Assembly (NCBI RefSeq): GCF_010811875.1
Contig: NZ_VKHP01000049.1
Span: 1 to 44,681, forward strand
DNA length: 44,681 nucleotides
Origin: Bradyrhizobium uaiense
GTDB taxonomy: Bacteria > Pseudomonadota > Alphaproteobacteria > Rhizobiales > Xanthobacteraceae
Direction of reading: 5' to 3'
Shown here: positions 31,732 through 40,721 of the stretch, in pieces
Layout of the letters: the number at the start of each line of letters is the position of its first letter
Numbering within the stretch: the first letter of the stretch is position 1
Notes under the pieces: generated by a model
Databases searched by the model: none
Seen by the model: only the letters and a program-made list of their open reading frames with translations
What the model was told of the DNA's origin: nothing
Made by a program: the position numbers and the translations under genes

Positions 31732-32472
31732 CTAGCTCATCTGGCCGATCAGCCGCGCTGCACTGCTCGTGGTCTTCGCCAGCTGCAGCAGCGCCTCGCG
31801 GCCACCGGCAGCGTAGGCTGCGGCGGCACGCAGCAGTTCGCGGAGCTGTGCGGCCGCGCCGGGATCGAACCTGCACCATGCGCCGCCGGTCAGCCGCGCG
31901 ATCTCGCGAAACGTCCGTTCGGCAGTCGTATCCGCGCCTTCCTGGAACATGAATACCGGCACCTTGAGCAGCCCGAGCTCGCCGGCCTTCGCGCAGAGCT
32001 CGTCGGCGCTCTCCTCCATTGCGTCGCCGACGAACACCAGCGCGCGCACACCTGAGGCGACCGCCTCGCGTCGCGTCTCCGACAGCACCTTGCCGATCTG
32101 GGTATTGCCGCCCCGGCAATCGATCTTGCTCATCAGCCGCGCGAGCTGCGCGCTGTCTGATATCCAGCCCGAAGCACGGCACTCGTTGAAGCCGCGATAA
32201 TAGACGAGGCGAATATCAAGGCTACCGAGCGCGCCGGCTTCGCGGAACATGTCCGCCTGCAGCGTGCACGCCATGTCCCATGTCGGCTGCCGGCTCATCG
32301 TGGCATCGAGGGCGAACACCAGCCTGCCGCGTGCGCCGGCGCGATGCGGCGACATCGCCCGCGCCTTCGCCACGAACGCGGCGATGTCGTTCGAACTCGA
32401 CGTCGGCACGCCAGGCGCATTGGCCGGACGTACATCGCCTCCGGATGTCGGTTTGATCGTCTTGCCGGCCAT
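31732..32472 (-). CDS. von Willebrand factor A domain protein
   Basis: A 246-residue cytoplasmic-looking vWA protein without signal peptide. The domain (about 45-215) has FALDATMSRQPTWDMAC, where D-x-T-x-S stands for the MIDAS metal site. CRGGNTQIGKVLSE supplies the Thr, and ALVFVGDAMEESADELCAKA an Asp. It resembles a rhizobial family of stand-alone vWA proteins I recall beside J-domain genes; this window shows the same company (30463-31182), though separated by DUF302. Function is unknown; such proteins often act as metal-dependent adaptors. The start at 32472 is the usual one. Confidence 0.82.
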   Translation of the reverse strand: MAGKTIKPTSGGDVRPANAPGVPTSSSNDIAAFVAKARAMSPHRAGARGRLVFALDATMSRQPTWDMACTLQADMFREAGALGSLDIRLVYYRGFNECRASGWISDSAQLARLMSKIDCRGGNTQIGKVLSETRREAVASGVRALVFVGDAMEESADELCAKAGELGLLKVPVFMFQEGADTTAERTFREIARLTGGAWCRFDPGAAAQLRELLRAAAAYAAGGREALLQLAKTTSSAARLIGQMS

Positions 32473-32561
32473 CAGCGCTTGCCTCGTACAGCAAACACTA
32501 TGTGGGCCGCCGGATCGGATTGGTCAACGTGACGGGCTTGCCGGCATCCCGGGCGGCTCCG

Positions 32562-33503
32562 TCAATTGGTGACCGACGGGTCCTTCTTGGTCTCGGTCTT
32601 GGTCAGCGAGAGCGACTTCTTGAGTTTCTCGGTGAAGGTCTGCGGCTTCTCGACCGGCACGTAGAGCGAGACCGGACCGGGCTCCAGAATCTTCGGCGGC
32701 GCATTCCTGGTATCGACCGGCCCGACAGCGCTGTCGGTATCGGCCAGGAATTTATCGAGCATGGCCTGGATCGAGTCCTTGGCCTTCTCGGGTCCGGTGT
32801 CGCGCATGTCGTTGTGCTGGAAGTTGGTGTTCACAACGGTGATGCCGGCCTTCTCGCACTCTTCCTCGTCCGGCACCACGCCGGGATCCGGCTTGAAGTG
32901 AGAGTCATGCGAACGGAACGACAGGATCTTGAACTTGCCGTCGGTCATGAACGGCACGCGCAGATTGTCCAGCGTGACGACCTTCTTGATCTCGTCCGGA
33001 TACTGCTTGGCGAAATACATCGCGATGTCGCCGCCATTGGAATGGCCGACCATCGTCAGCTTGCTGTAGTCCGCGTTCGGCTGACGCTTCTTCATCTCCT
33101 CGATGGCGAATTTGATGTTGGTGATGCCGCGCTGATACTGCGGCAGGCGCCCGACATAGAGCTCGCCTTCCTTGGTCACCATCGGTCCGTCCGACGGCAG
33201 GTCGTTCTGAATGCTAACGGTCAGATAGCCGCGCGCCGCGAACACGTTCGCGAGGAAGGAATATTCGGTGAATTTGACGGTATTGCCATGATTGAGGATC
33301 GCAACCGGCAGCGTGATCATGCCAGCGTCGGCCTGCATCTCCTTGTCGAAGCGCACGGCGACGTCGACCGCGACCGGCCGCTCATCGCGCGTCGGATCCT
33401 TGAACATGAGGGTTTCGTGACGGATCGCCCACTTGCTCGCGGTGAAATAAGCCGCCGTGATCACCACGGAGAGAGACAGCAGAACGAGAATTCCACGCTT
33501 CAT
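32562..33503 (-). CDS. Exported alpha/beta-hydrolase fold protein
   Basis: A 313-residue protein with an N-terminal signal or anchor (ILVLLSLSVVITAAYF). The alpha/beta hydrolase core has the nucleophile elbow GHSNGG, and a likely acid Asp in LDNLR or later. A charged, Pro/Lys-rich tail follows (about 250-313). It is probably a periplasmic or membrane-anchored esterase-like enzyme; the catalytic His is likely the one in NFQHNDMRD. ATG 33503 has GAGGA upstream. Substrate is not identifiable. Confidence 0.83.
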   Translation of the reverse strand: MKRGILVLLSLSVVITAAYFTASKWAIRHETLMFKDPTRDERPVAVDVAVRFDKEMQADAGMITLPVAILNHGNTVKFTEYSFLANVFAARGYLTVSIQNDLPSDGPMVTKEGELYVGRLPQYQRGITNIKFAIEEMKKRQPNADYSKLTMVGHSNGGDIAMYFAKQYPDEIKKVVTLDNLRVPFMTDGKFKILSFRSHDSHFKPDPGVVPDEEECEKAGITVVNTNFQHNDMRDTGPEKAKDSIQAMLDKFLADTDSAVGPVDTRNAPPKILEPGPVSLYVPVEKPQTFTEKLKKSLSLTKTETKKDPSVTN

Positions 33504-33822
33504 GACGTCCTCGAGGTGCCCGCCTTTTCAGGGCTATTTTGGCGGGAGGCTCTTCGGCCTCCTTTTGAGAATATATGTCACAGCGCCGTGACAGGAAGTC
33601 CAAATATTGTGGCTTTGGTGGCATAACGTTGTGCGCCGCACCTATAGTTTGTGCAGTTGCACAGGACCGCCGCGCCGGCGCATGCTCTCCTCTGACCCTT
33701 CGACGTAAGCTCCCAAGGTTGTGTTCGAGCCTTGGATAGACGTTGAGGGGAAACCGGATTTCGGTCCCTTTGTTCCACCTTTTGGGCCGCTCTGTGGCGA
33801 AAATCACCGGAAAACACGGTTT
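33504..33822. other. Gap upstream of the alpha/beta-hydrolase gene
   Basis: A 319-nt interval. It holds a GGAGGC-TCTTCG-GCCTCC hairpin with TTTT after it on the plus strand (33545-33566), and an inverted repeat TGTCAC-AGCGCC-GTGACA (33576-33593). Both lie in the leader/promoter of the minus-strand hydrolase gene. No coding frame looks real. It also forms the tail of the MmyB-type gene, which stops at 33823. Confidence 0.5.
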
Positions 33823-34599
33823 TCAGCGAATTTCTGTGTAGATGATCAGTTTAAGTTCTGGATCGTCATTGGCCTGGAAGGTGGCATATTCAAAGGTCAG
33901 CCGGCCGCGCTTGGGGTGGCTGAGCACTTTTCTGCCGGCGACGCTGACGCTGACGTCGTGGGTGCCCCACCAGCCGTCGAACTCCGGACAGCCTCTGCGC
34001 AGCCGCGCTTGCAGATCGAGGAAGGCCGGATCTCCAGGCCAGAGGTCGTGCGTCCGCCGAAACTGCGTCACGATGCGCCGCGCCTCCTCGGGCCAGTTTG
34101 CGCCGAACAGCTGCCGGCTTTTGGGGTTGGTCAGCACGTACATCAGCGTATTGCGCTCGTCCTCGGGCAGGCGGCCGAACGCGAAGACATCCTCCGCGGC
34201 TGCGTTCCAGGCCAGCACGTCCCATCGCCGCCCTGTGACATAGGCCGGTTGGTTGAGGCTTTCGACCACGCGCCGGATCGCAGGCGGCACGGTCTCGGTG
34301 GCGAATGGTCGGCGGTCGCCATCCTTTGCTAGCGCCCGCAGATGCGCGTGCTCGGCCTTGCTGAGACGGAGTGCCCGCGCCAGCGCGTCGATCGTGGTGG
34401 CGGACGGGCTGACGGAGCGGCCCTGCTCGAGGCGGATGTACCAGTCGACCCCGATACCGGCGAGTTCGGCCACCTCCTCGCGGCGCAGACCGGGCGTTCG
34501 GCGTCGTCGCCCGGCCTGGGTGCCGGTGAGCTTGGGCGTCAGCTTTTGCCGCCGCGACCGCAGGAAATCGCCGAGTTCGCTTTGCCGCGCAGTGGCCAT
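33823..34599 (-). CDS. XRE-family regulator of the MmyB type
   Basis: A 258-residue regulator. The HTH (about 8-80) covers ELGDFLRSRRQKLTP and the family's typical TPGLRREEVAELAGIGVDWYIRLEQGR. A PAS-like MmyB ligand-binding domain follows (about 100-255; WDVLAWNAAAEDVFAF, ERNTLMYVLTNP, WWGTHDV). Such proteins usually repress a divergent oxidoreductase gene, as here. ATG 34599 has AGGAG upstream and gives the family N-terminus (MATARQSELGDFLR); ATG 34659 would add 20 residues running over the divergent operator. Confidence 0.9.
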   Translation of the reverse strand: MATARQSELGDFLRSRRQKLTPKLTGTQAGRRRRTPGLRREEVAELAGIGVDWYIRLEQGRSVSPSATTIDALARALRLSKAEHAHLRALAKDGDRRPFATETVPPAIRRVVESLNQPAYVTGRRWDVLAWNAAAEDVFAFGRLPEDERNTLMYVLTNPKSRQLFGANWPEEARRIVTQFRRTHDLWPGDPAFLDLQARLRRGCPEFDGWWGTHDVSVSVAGRKVLSHPKRGRLTFEYATFQANDDPELKLIIYTEIR

Positions 34600-34625
34600 C
34601 ACCGGGCTCCTGACTGGGTTTGATA

Positions 34626-34635
34626 ATCCTAGGAT
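34626..34635. promoter_or_regulatory. Candidate MmyB-type operator
   Basis: ATCCTAGGAT is a perfect 10-bp palindrome, flanked by partly symmetric A+T (GATA and AATAC). It lies in the 103-nt divergent region between the regulator (start 34599) and the MDR gene (start 34703), overlapping possible minus-10 boxes (TATTAT and GATAAT) in both directions. Binding there would shut both genes. Confidence 0.6.
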
Positions 34636-34702
34636 AATACCAGGTCTTCCTGGGCGCAACGGAGCGCAGCATGATGCCGATCTCAGCCAGGGATGAGATC
34701 AG

Positions 34703-35788
34703 ATGAAAGCAGCAGTTCTAAAATCGTTCGGCTCGCCGCTCGCGATCGAGGAGGTCCCCGCACCCAAGATGGGAACGGGCGAAGTCCTCGTCGACGTGAT
34801 CGCGACGCGCGTGCTGTCCTACGCCAACGAGGTCTTCAGCGGCGAGCGCAGCTACCTGCTCGAGTTGCCGGCCGTTCCCGGTCCCGGCGCCATCGGGCGA
34901 GTTCGCGCTGTCGGGCCGGATGCGACCCACCTCGCCGCCGGCGATTGGGTGTACTGCGATCCGACCTTCCGCTCGCGCGACGACAGCATCTCGCCGGACA
35001 TCACCTTGCAGGGCTGGAGCGCGCGCGGAGAAGGCGGGCTGCGCTTGCAGCGGCACTTCCGGCACGGCTCGTTCGCCGAGCAGACGCTGGTGCCGACCGA
35101 GAACGTCAAGCGGATCGGCAGCATCGATCCGGCCGATGCGCCGTCATGGTGCGCGCTCGGCACCTGCCTCGTGCCCTATGGCGGCTTGCTGGCGGCGCGG
35201 CTGCAGCCCGGCGAGACCGTGCTGGTGAGCGGCGCCACCGGCAATTTCGGCAGTGCCGGGGTTGCCGTCGCGCTGGCGATGGGCGCTGCCTGCGTGATCG
35301 CGCCCGGCCGCAATGAAAAGGTGCTGTCCGATCTGGTCCGCCGCTTTGGCCCGCGTGTGCGCCCGGTCGGGCTCAGCGGCAACGAAGACGACGACCGACA
35401 GCGCATGTGGCAGGCCGCGCCCGGCCCGATCGACTGCGTGCTCGACCTGATGCCGCCGTCGGTGACGACACCGACGGTTCGCGCCGCGATCATGACGGTG
35501 CGTCCCTATGGCCGGGTCGTGCTGATGGGCGGCGTCGGGATGCAGGGTGGACCAGGGCTCGACCTGCCCTATCCCTGGATCATGCGCGAATGCATCAGCA
35601 TTCACGGCGCCTGGATGTATCCGCCGGAGGCCACATTCGGCCTCGTCAACCTCGCCCGTGCAGGGCTGCTGCGGCTCGATCAGTTCGAGGTCACGACCTT
35701 TGACCTCGACCACGCCAACGACGCGGTCACGCATGCCGCCGCCAATGGCGGGCCGTTCAAGATGACGGTGCTGGAACCGAATCGATAG
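34703..35788 (+). CDS. Medium-chain dehydrogenase/reductase (quinone-oxidoreductase-like)
   Basis: A 361-residue MDR enzyme with a GroES-like N-domain (about 1-150; MKAAVLKSFGSPLAIEEVP, VPGPGAIGRVRAVG) and an NAD(P)-binding Rossmann domain, with GATGNFGSAGVAVALAMGA as its nucleotide loop. The usual zinc ligands of alcohol dehydrogenases are not in their normal positions, so it is probably a zinc-independent reductase of quinones or enals. It is divergent from an MmyB-type regulator, which suggests induction by an electrophile or ligand of that protein. The start at ATG 34703 has AGGGA ten bases upstream. Confidence 0.88.
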   Translation: MKAAVLKSFGSPLAIEEVPAPKMGTGEVLVDVIATRVLSYANEVFSGERSYLLELPAVPGPGAIGRVRAVGPDATHLAAGDWVYCDPTFRSRDDSISPDITLQGWSARGEGGLRLQRHFRHGSFAEQTLVPTENVKRIGSIDPADAPSWCALGTCLVPYGGLLAARLQPGETVLVSGATGNFGSAGVAVALAMGAACVIAPGRNEKVLSDLVRRFGPRVRPVGLSGNEDDDRQRMWQAAPGPIDCVLDLMPPSVTTPTVRAAIMTVRPYGRVVLMGGVGMQGGPGLDLPYPWIMRECISIHGAWMYPPEATFGLVNLARAGLLRLDQFEVTTFDLDHANDAVTHAAANGGPFKMTVLEPNR

Positions 35789-35816
35789 GCCGACCAGACG
35801 CCGACGCTGGAACTCT

Positions 35817-35841
35817 TCCGTTCCGATTGAATCGGAACGGA
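35817..35841. terminator. Perfect hairpin between convergent MDR and mipZ genes
   Basis: TCCGTTCCGAT and ATCGGAACGGA are exact complements around TGA (11-bp stem). It lies in the 82-nt gap between the convergent stops. There is no T run, so it may be a rho-assisted end or a copy of a dispersed Bradyrhizobium-type palindrome rather than a classic terminator. Confidence 0.5.
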
Positions 35842-35870
35842 CTCCAGTCCCCACTACGCGCGAAAGCACC

Positions 35871-36794
35871 CTAGTTGCCGATGATGTCGTGGACTTCGAG
35901 CGGCTTGTCGACCTGGCTGAACCACTCGGCCCGGTTGGCGGCCCGGCGGCGGCCGCGCTCGTCGAGCGGCAGCTTGAGCTGGCGTAGCAGGCTCATCACC
36001 TCCTCGCGCGCCGTGACGTGGCCCAGGCTTGGACGGGTGCCGAGCGTCGCCTCGTCGATGTCGTCGAGCGCCGTCAGCCCCCGCGGGAAGAATTCGCGAT
36101 AGACCACCCGCTCGGCAAAGCCGTCGACCGAACGGAACCCGAGCCGCAGCGACAGCTGCTTCAAGCCGTCGGCGACCAGCTGCTTGTTGCGCGAGCCGAG
36201 CATCGACAGCCGATTGCGCACCACGATCCAGTCGGTCGAGGCGCCGTCGAGCTGGCGGCGCTTGCGGCGCACGTCGCGCACCATCTCCGCGTAGTGGCTC
36301 TCGCCGACCACCGCGTAGGTCGCGGGGTCGACGGTGCCCAGCACGTCGAAATCGAGGAAGCTGTCGTTGATCGGCGTCACCAGCGTGTCGGCCATCGAAT
36401 GCGCGAGCCGCATCAGGTAACTATCGGAACCCGGGGTATCGATGACGATGAAGTCATAGGCGCGTTCCACCGTGCTCACCGCAGCCATGAACTGCTGGAA
36501 TTCGGCGTTCTCGTTCTCCTCGATCTGCATCGTCTCGCCGTACTTGATGCAGTGGTGCGCCGGGAGCTCGAGGTCGAGCCCGGTGCGCCGTGCCCAGGCC
36601 TGGCGATTGCTGATATAGCGGGTGAAGCTCTGCTGCCGGCAGTCGAGATCGATGCTGGCGACGCGCTGTCCAGCCTTCATGAGCGCAACGGCGATGTGCA
36701 GGGCGGTGGTCGACTTGCCCGAACCACCCTTCTCGTTGCCCAGCACCACGACATGTGCGGAGCCGGATTGACCCTGACTTGCCTGCACCAACAT
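35871..36794 (-). CDS. mipZ: MipZ division-plane positioning ATPase
   Basis: A 307-residue deviant-Walker ParA-like ATPase. The N-terminus leads to HVVVLGNEKGGSGKST, with the deviant Walker A KGGSGKST (22-29); Walker B-like IDTPGSD and a switch SFLDFD follow. MipZ forms a gradient from the ParB-bound poles and inhibits FtsZ, placing the division site in alphaproteobacteria that lack MinCDE. It is a single gene here, divergent from panC, as in several Rhizobiales. ATG 36794 begins the domain. Confidence 0.95.
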   Translation of the reverse strand: MLVQASQGQSGSAHVVVLGNEKGGSGKSTTALHIAVALMKAGQRVASIDLDCRQQSFTRYISNRQAWARRTGLDLELPAHHCIKYGETMQIEENENAEFQQFMAAVSTVERAYDFIVIDTPGSDSYLMRLAHSMADTLVTPINDSFLDFDVLGTVDPATYAVVGESHYAEMVRDVRRKRRQLDGASTDWIVVRNRLSMLGSRNKQLVADGLKQLSLRLGFRSVDGFAERVVYREFFPRGLTALDDIDEATLGTRPSLGHVTAREEVMSLLRQLKLPLDERGRRRAANRAEWFSQVDKPLEVHDIIGN

Positions 36795-37069
36795 GATTCA
36801 ATCCCCGACAGCGATCTTCAAATCGAGCGCCGCTGCGGTCAAGTGAAATGCATCACTGCGACACGAAATCAATTGCAGCCGTCCTTAATGATGAATCGAA
36901 CGAGCAAGCGCGCTGCGTCGATCAACGGAATGCGGCCCACGATCCATGCGCATTCGAGATCGGGTAATGCATGCGCGGTGGTTTGCCGATAGCGGCCCGG
37001 ACTTGGTAAGGTACGCCACCTGCCGAACGCCAAAAATCCCACCCCGATTGCCCCACGAGCCGAGACCAG

Positions 37070-37921
37070 ATGCCGAGAAATCCCACCGTCGTCCGTACCG
37101 TCCCTGCCCTTCGTCGCGCCGTCGACGCCCTGCGCGCCAAGAAGGCGACCGTCGCGCTGGTCCCAACCATGGGTGCCCTCCATGACGGCCATGTGTCGCT
37201 GGTGCGGCTCGCCAAACGCCGTGCCAAGCGGGTCGTCGTCTCGATCTTCGTCAACCCGACGCAGTTCGCGCCGACGGAAGATTTCGGGTCGTATCCGCGC
37301 ACCTGGAAGGAAGACGTCGCCAAGCTCGCGGCCGAAGGCGTCGACCTGATCTGGCACCCCGAGGTGAAAGCGATGTATCCGGACGGCTTCGCCACCAGGA
37401 TCGTGCCGGAAGGGCCGGCCACCGCCGGGCTCGAGGATCGCTTCCGTCCGCACTTCTTCGGCGGCGTCGCCACCGTGGTCGGCAAGCTGTTCACGCAGGT
37501 CCGGCCGGATGTCGCGATCTTCGGCGAGAAGGACTTTCAACAGCTCCGGGTGTTGACCCAGATGGCCGCCGACCTCGACCTCGGCGTCAAGGTGATCGGA
37601 TCCAAGACGGTGCGCGAACGCGATGGGCTCGCGATGTCCTCGCGCAACGTCTACCTCTCGGCTGAGGAGCGGCGCGCCGCGCCCGAGCTCAACCGGGTGA
37701 TGAAGGAAGCGGCAGGTCGCCTGCGCGCCGGCGAGGACACCGCGACGGCAATGGCCGCCGGCGCGGCGCTGATCACGAAGGCCGGCTTCGTGCTCGATTA
37801 TCTCGAGGTTCGCCACGCCGCCTCGCTGGCGCCGATCGGCTCGCTGAAAGACGGCCCGATGCGGATGCTGGTCGCAGCACGGCTCGGCAGCACGCGCCTG
37901 ATCGACAACATCGCGGTTTAG
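37070..37921 (+). CDS. panC: Pantothenate synthetase
   Basis: A 283-residue PanC, which joins pantoate and beta-alanine with ATP to make pantothenate. The HIGH-like motif is in [15 protein letters not shown], the KMSKS-equivalent block in [13 protein letters not shown], and the pantoate-binding [19 protein letters not shown] lies between. The C-terminal dimer region includes [20 protein letters not shown] 37070 is the usual start. Neither panB nor panD is adjacent, so it is regulated apart from the rest of the pathway. Confidence 0.96.
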   Translation: MPRNPTVVRTVPALRRAVDALRAKKATVALVPTMGALHDGHVSLVRLAKRRAKRVVVSIFVNPTQFAPTEDFGSYPRTWKEDVAKLAAEGVDLIWHPEVKAMYPDGFATRIVPEGPATAGLEDRFRPHFFGGVATVVGKLFTQVRPDVAIFGEKDFQQLRVLTQMAADLDLGVKVIGSKTVRERDGLAMSSRNVYLSAEERRAAPELNRVMKEAAGRLRAGEDTATAMAAGAALITKAGFVLDYLEVRHAASLAPIGSLKDGPMRMLVAARLGSTRLIDNIAV

Positions 37922-37983
37922 GCAGCCTCCGGAAAAGTGTGATGCCGTTCATGCACGGTCCCGACGCGCGCGTGTAATGAGGG

Positions 37984-38007
37984 CCCGGCCTCATCCGTGC
38001 GGCCGGG
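37984..38007 (+). terminator. GC-rich hairpin downstream of panC
   Basis: CCCGGCC and GGCCGGG pair around a ten-base loop, 62 nt after the panC stop. No T run follows, so a terminator role is tentative. Confidence 0.35.
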
Positions 38008-38066
38008 TCGTGCTTGCGCCGCGCCCGTGACGCAGGGATGATCGCGCCTTTCAGAGGGCGATCGGA

Positions 38067-38813
38067 ATGAGCAGGTATTTCACGCACGGCATTGTTCTCG
38101 GCATCGCACTGGCGGCCGCCACCGTGGTGCAGGCGCAGACCCGGCCGCCGGTCGGCGGGGTCAATTCGGCGCCCGGCGCGATGATCTTCTATGTCGCGCA
38201 TGGCGCGCCCGATGCCTGCGGTCCAGGCTGCTCGGACTGGATCGCCGCCGAGGGCGCCGTGCAATGGGACACCTACAAGCGCCTGCTGGCGATCCTCGAC
38301 CGTCAGAACGGACGCAAGCTGCCGGTGGTGATCAATGTCAAACCGGGGTCCGACCTCACCGTCGCTGCCAGCCTTGGCCGGATCCTGCGCGGACGCGGCA
38401 TCGATGCTGCGGTCGCAGCGACCGAGGTCGAGGCCTGCGGCGGGAAATCCGAGGAGGAATGCTTTGCGCTGAAGCGGCCCGGCGGCCCGCTGGACGCGAA
38501 GGAGAAGCTGTCCAGCGTGGCCTGCGAGCTTGCCTGTGTGTTGATGCTTGCGGGCGGCGTCCATCGCATCGTGCCGCCCGGCAATCGCGTCGTCCTGACC
38601 GCCAAAATGCAGATCTACGACCGGCTCGCCCCCAACGTCTCGGCCGAGCACCGCGAAAGCCTGACCTCGATCTTCACCGAACAGTTCCGGCGATATCTCG
38701 GCGAGATGGGGATCGACCATGAACTGCTCGACGTCACCGTCAGCAAGGCGGGCGGCCGCTATGTCGAGATCCCGGCGTCCGAATGGAGCCGGCTGCATCT
38801 CGTGACCCAGTGA
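38067..38813 (+). CDS. Periplasmic ClpP-fold protein with altered active site
   Basis: A 248-residue exported protein (signal peptide about 1-23, ending VQAQ). The body resembles the COG3904 predicted periplasmic ClpP-like family: VNVKPGSDLTVAASLGRILRGRGIDAAVA, then SVACELACVLMLAGGVHRIV. In active family members the second block is of the form C-x-S-A-C with a catalytic Ser; here it reads C153-E-L-A-C157, so the Ser is Leu and the protein may be inactive. Extra cysteines (C51, C55, C124, C132) may form disulfides. A hairpin GATCGC/GCGATC (38040-38063) covers the leader just before the start. Confidence 0.75.
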   Translation: MSRYFTHGIVLGIALAAATVVQAQTRPPVGGVNSAPGAMIFYVAHGAPDACGPGCSDWIAAEGAVQWDTYKRLLAILDRQNGRKLPVVINVKPGSDLTVAASLGRILRGRGIDAAVAATEVEACGGKSEEECFALKRPGGPLDAKEKLSSVACELACVLMLAGGVHRIVPPGNRVVLTAKMQIYDRLAPNVSAEHRESLTSIFTEQFRRYLGEMGIDHELLDVTVSKAGGRYVEIPASEWSRLHLVTQ

Positions 38814-38856
38814 CCCGCGGCAACTGCCGCCCGATCGACGAGAGCTGTCCGATTGC

Positions 38857-39297
38857 TCAGAGCAATCCGAGGTCGCGCAACTCGCGGCGCATCGGCTCGG
38901 GCATCGAAGCCACGCTGGCGGCGCTCGACTTGGTGAGATCGGCCGGAGCGGAGTCGGCCGTCAGATAGCGCCAGCCCTGGAACGGCCGCATCGGCCGCGG
39001 CGAGACGGCGATCACCTTGGGCTGCATGACGATGCGGCAGCGTCCGATGCCATCCTTGTCGCGGAACGGCTCGATCGCGATGATCTTCTCGCGCGCGGCG
39101 ATCTCGCCACGGATCACCCAATACAGCGAGCCGCCGGCAAGGAGCTCCTCCTCGCGCTTCGGCGTCATCCGCGTGATGTGGACGTGACGGAGCGGCAGGC
39201 CCTTTTTCTTCGCGGTCGCCATCCGTTCGGCGACCCAGCCCTTGAGTTCCTTGACGGAGTCGCAACCGACGGCGAGCTTGATGAGATGTAGCGGCAT
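38857..39297 (-). CDS. DUF1489 family protein
   Basis: A 146-residue basic soluble protein of the alphaproteobacterial DUF1489 family, role unknown. It begins MPLHLIKLAVGCDSVKELKGWV and has the conserved HVHITRMTPKREEEL, GGSLYWVIRGEI and MQPKVIAVSPRPMRPFQGWRYL blocks. No signal or membrane segment is seen. ATG 39297 gives the family N-terminus; the longer frame to 39375 is not used. It converges with the ClpP-fold gene. Confidence 0.9.
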   Translation of the reverse strand: MPLHLIKLAVGCDSVKELKGWVAERMATAKKKGLPLRHVHITRMTPKREEELLAGGSLYWVIRGEIAAREKIIAIEPFRDKDGIGRCRIVMQPKVIAVSPRPMRPFQGWRYLTADSAPADLTKSSAASVASMPEPMRRELRDLGLL

Positions 39298-39426
39298 GCG
39301 TCGGATGTAGCGGCCGGCGCGCGCTTTGAAAAGGGAGCGCCGTAGGCAGCGGTGGATATCGGGACTGCCGTGCAAACGGTGCGATGACGACGGCTCACGC
39401 CGCCGTCATTACCCTCAGTGTCAGGC

Positions 39427-40365
39427 TCAATCCTGGCTCGCGGCCGCCGGCGCACTCGCCGCCGCGGGTGGCGGCGCCGGCGCCGCAGCCGGCGCGATCT
39501 GCACCGGACGCTTGGCCACGGGCGGCCGCTTCGGGGCAGCGGGCGGTGCGGCGGCAGCGCGCGCGGCCGGCGGCGGTGCCGCTGCGGCCGGCTTCGCCGG
39601 TTCGGGCGTCATGATGCTGACCGGCGGCGTCGACGACGCGCTCGGAAACTCGGCATTGGTCGGCTTGCCCGTGGGCATCGACGGCGGCAGCGCCGCGACC
39701 AGACCGGCTGCCGACGGCTGCGCGGACGGCGCGTTCCAGGCCCCCGCATAGCGCGTGACGAGGTTCTCGTAGGTCCGCTCGTTCATGTTGGCGATGATCT
39801 GATGGTTGTCGCCGAGCGAGCGGAACGCTGGGCACGCGGTCGGTGTGCAATGGTCGCGCGCCATCAGCGCGTAGGCGACGAGGCCGTACCGGTCATGCTC
39901 GATGGCGCGGCGCAGCGCCTGCAACTCGGTGGTCGAATTGCGCTCCGCGGCGGCGAGGTCGCCCAGTGCAGTCAACCGCGAAATCTGTGCCGCGGCATAG
40001 CTGACCGCAGCAGCGGCGGTATCCGATGAACCGAACAGCACCTTCTCGCAGGCATTGAGAACGGCATCTCCGGCGAGGTCGTCGACGCAGGCCAGCGCCG
40101 GCACGGTCTGGCCAGTCAATTGCGCCGTCCGTGTGTCGGCCGGCGACGCCTGCCCGCCTGGCCCGAAGCCGCGGATCGTCGCGGCGACCGCGACCGCGAT
40201 CGACAGCAACGTAATGACGGTCAGCGCGCCGTTGGCGACGGATTTTTCCGCACGCAGCAGCGTGACGAGAACGACAACCCCAAAAAATCCTGCCGCGGCC
40301 AGCGTCAGCCACATCGGGAAGGTCGGTGAGCGCCAGATCTGATCCAGCGAGGAAGCCCAATTCAT
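39427..40365 (-). CDS. Hypothetical inner-membrane protein with Ala/Pro-rich tail
   Basis: A 312-residue protein with two hydrophobic segments near the N-terminus (about 17-37 and 45-62), then a periplasmic-looking globular region of about 130 residues (CVDDLAGDAVLNACEKVLFGSSDTAAAAVSYAAAQI) with several Cys. The last 75 residues are almost only Ala, Pro and Lys. It resembles a conserved Bradyrhizobiaceae hypothetical whose function I do not know. The Cys pair DHCTPTAC (about 175) may form a disulfide. It is a single gene with no operon partner. Confidence 0.78.
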   Translation of the reverse strand: MNWASSLDQIWRSPTFPMWLTLAAAGFFGVVVLVTLLRAEKSVANGALTVITLLSIAVAVAATIRGFGPGGQASPADTRTAQLTGQTVPALACVDDLAGDAVLNACEKVLFGSSDTAAAAVSYAAAQISRLTALGDLAAAERNSTTELQALRRAIEHDRYGLVAYALMARDHCTPTACPAFRSLGDNHQIIANMNERTYENLVTRYAGAWNAPSAQPSAAGLVAALPPSMPTGKPTNAEFPSASSTPPVSIMTPEPAKPAAAAPPPAARAAAAPPAAPKRPPVAKRPVQIAPAAAPAPPPAAASAPAAASQD

Positions 40366-40517
40366 GCGCGATGTCCCTCAACGCAGCGTAAGCACAATCG
40401 GCGGCGGCGAACGCCGCCATCCCGACGTCCAACCTTCAGCACAATGGGTCTGCGAACAGGGCCTTTTGACGGCGGCAGCGCGGAACCCGCTTCAGCCACC
40501 GGCTTGCGCACAACTCA

Positions 40518-40721
40518 TCAGGACAGCGCGAGCTGGCTCTCCTTGGCCACCCGTTCGAAAGCTTCGGTCGAGCTCTTGATGCGATATTGGCAGTCATCAC
40601 CATCGGTCGGCAGCAGGCGGATCACCTGATAGGTACCGCTCGCAGCGGGGCGCGCCACGTTGCTGGCCGTGAAATAGACGACTTCGCCAATCGAGTACTT
40701 ATGCTTCAACGCCCTCTCCAT
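40518..40721 (-). CDS. Small conserved-looking hypothetical protein
   Basis: A 67-residue protein reading MERALKHKYSIGEVVYFTAS..., then SGTYQVIRLLPTDGDDCQYRIKSS and AFERVAKESQLALS. The KYSIGEVVYF...YQVIRLLP pattern with a beta-rich core looks like a small SH3-like or hypothetical rhizobial protein I recall by shape, with no known role. ATG 40721 has only a weak ribosome site. It is transcribed alone. Confidence 0.75.
   Translation of the reverse strand: MERALKHKYSIGEVVYFTASNVARPAASGTYQVIRLLPTDGDDCQYRIKSSTEAFERVAKESQLALS

Noticed and set aside
33545..33566. GGAGGC/GCCTCC hairpin with TTTT as a plus-strand terminator
   Set aside because: No plus-strand gene ends upstream of it. It lies in the leader of the minus-strand hydrolase gene and was noted only in the gap entry.
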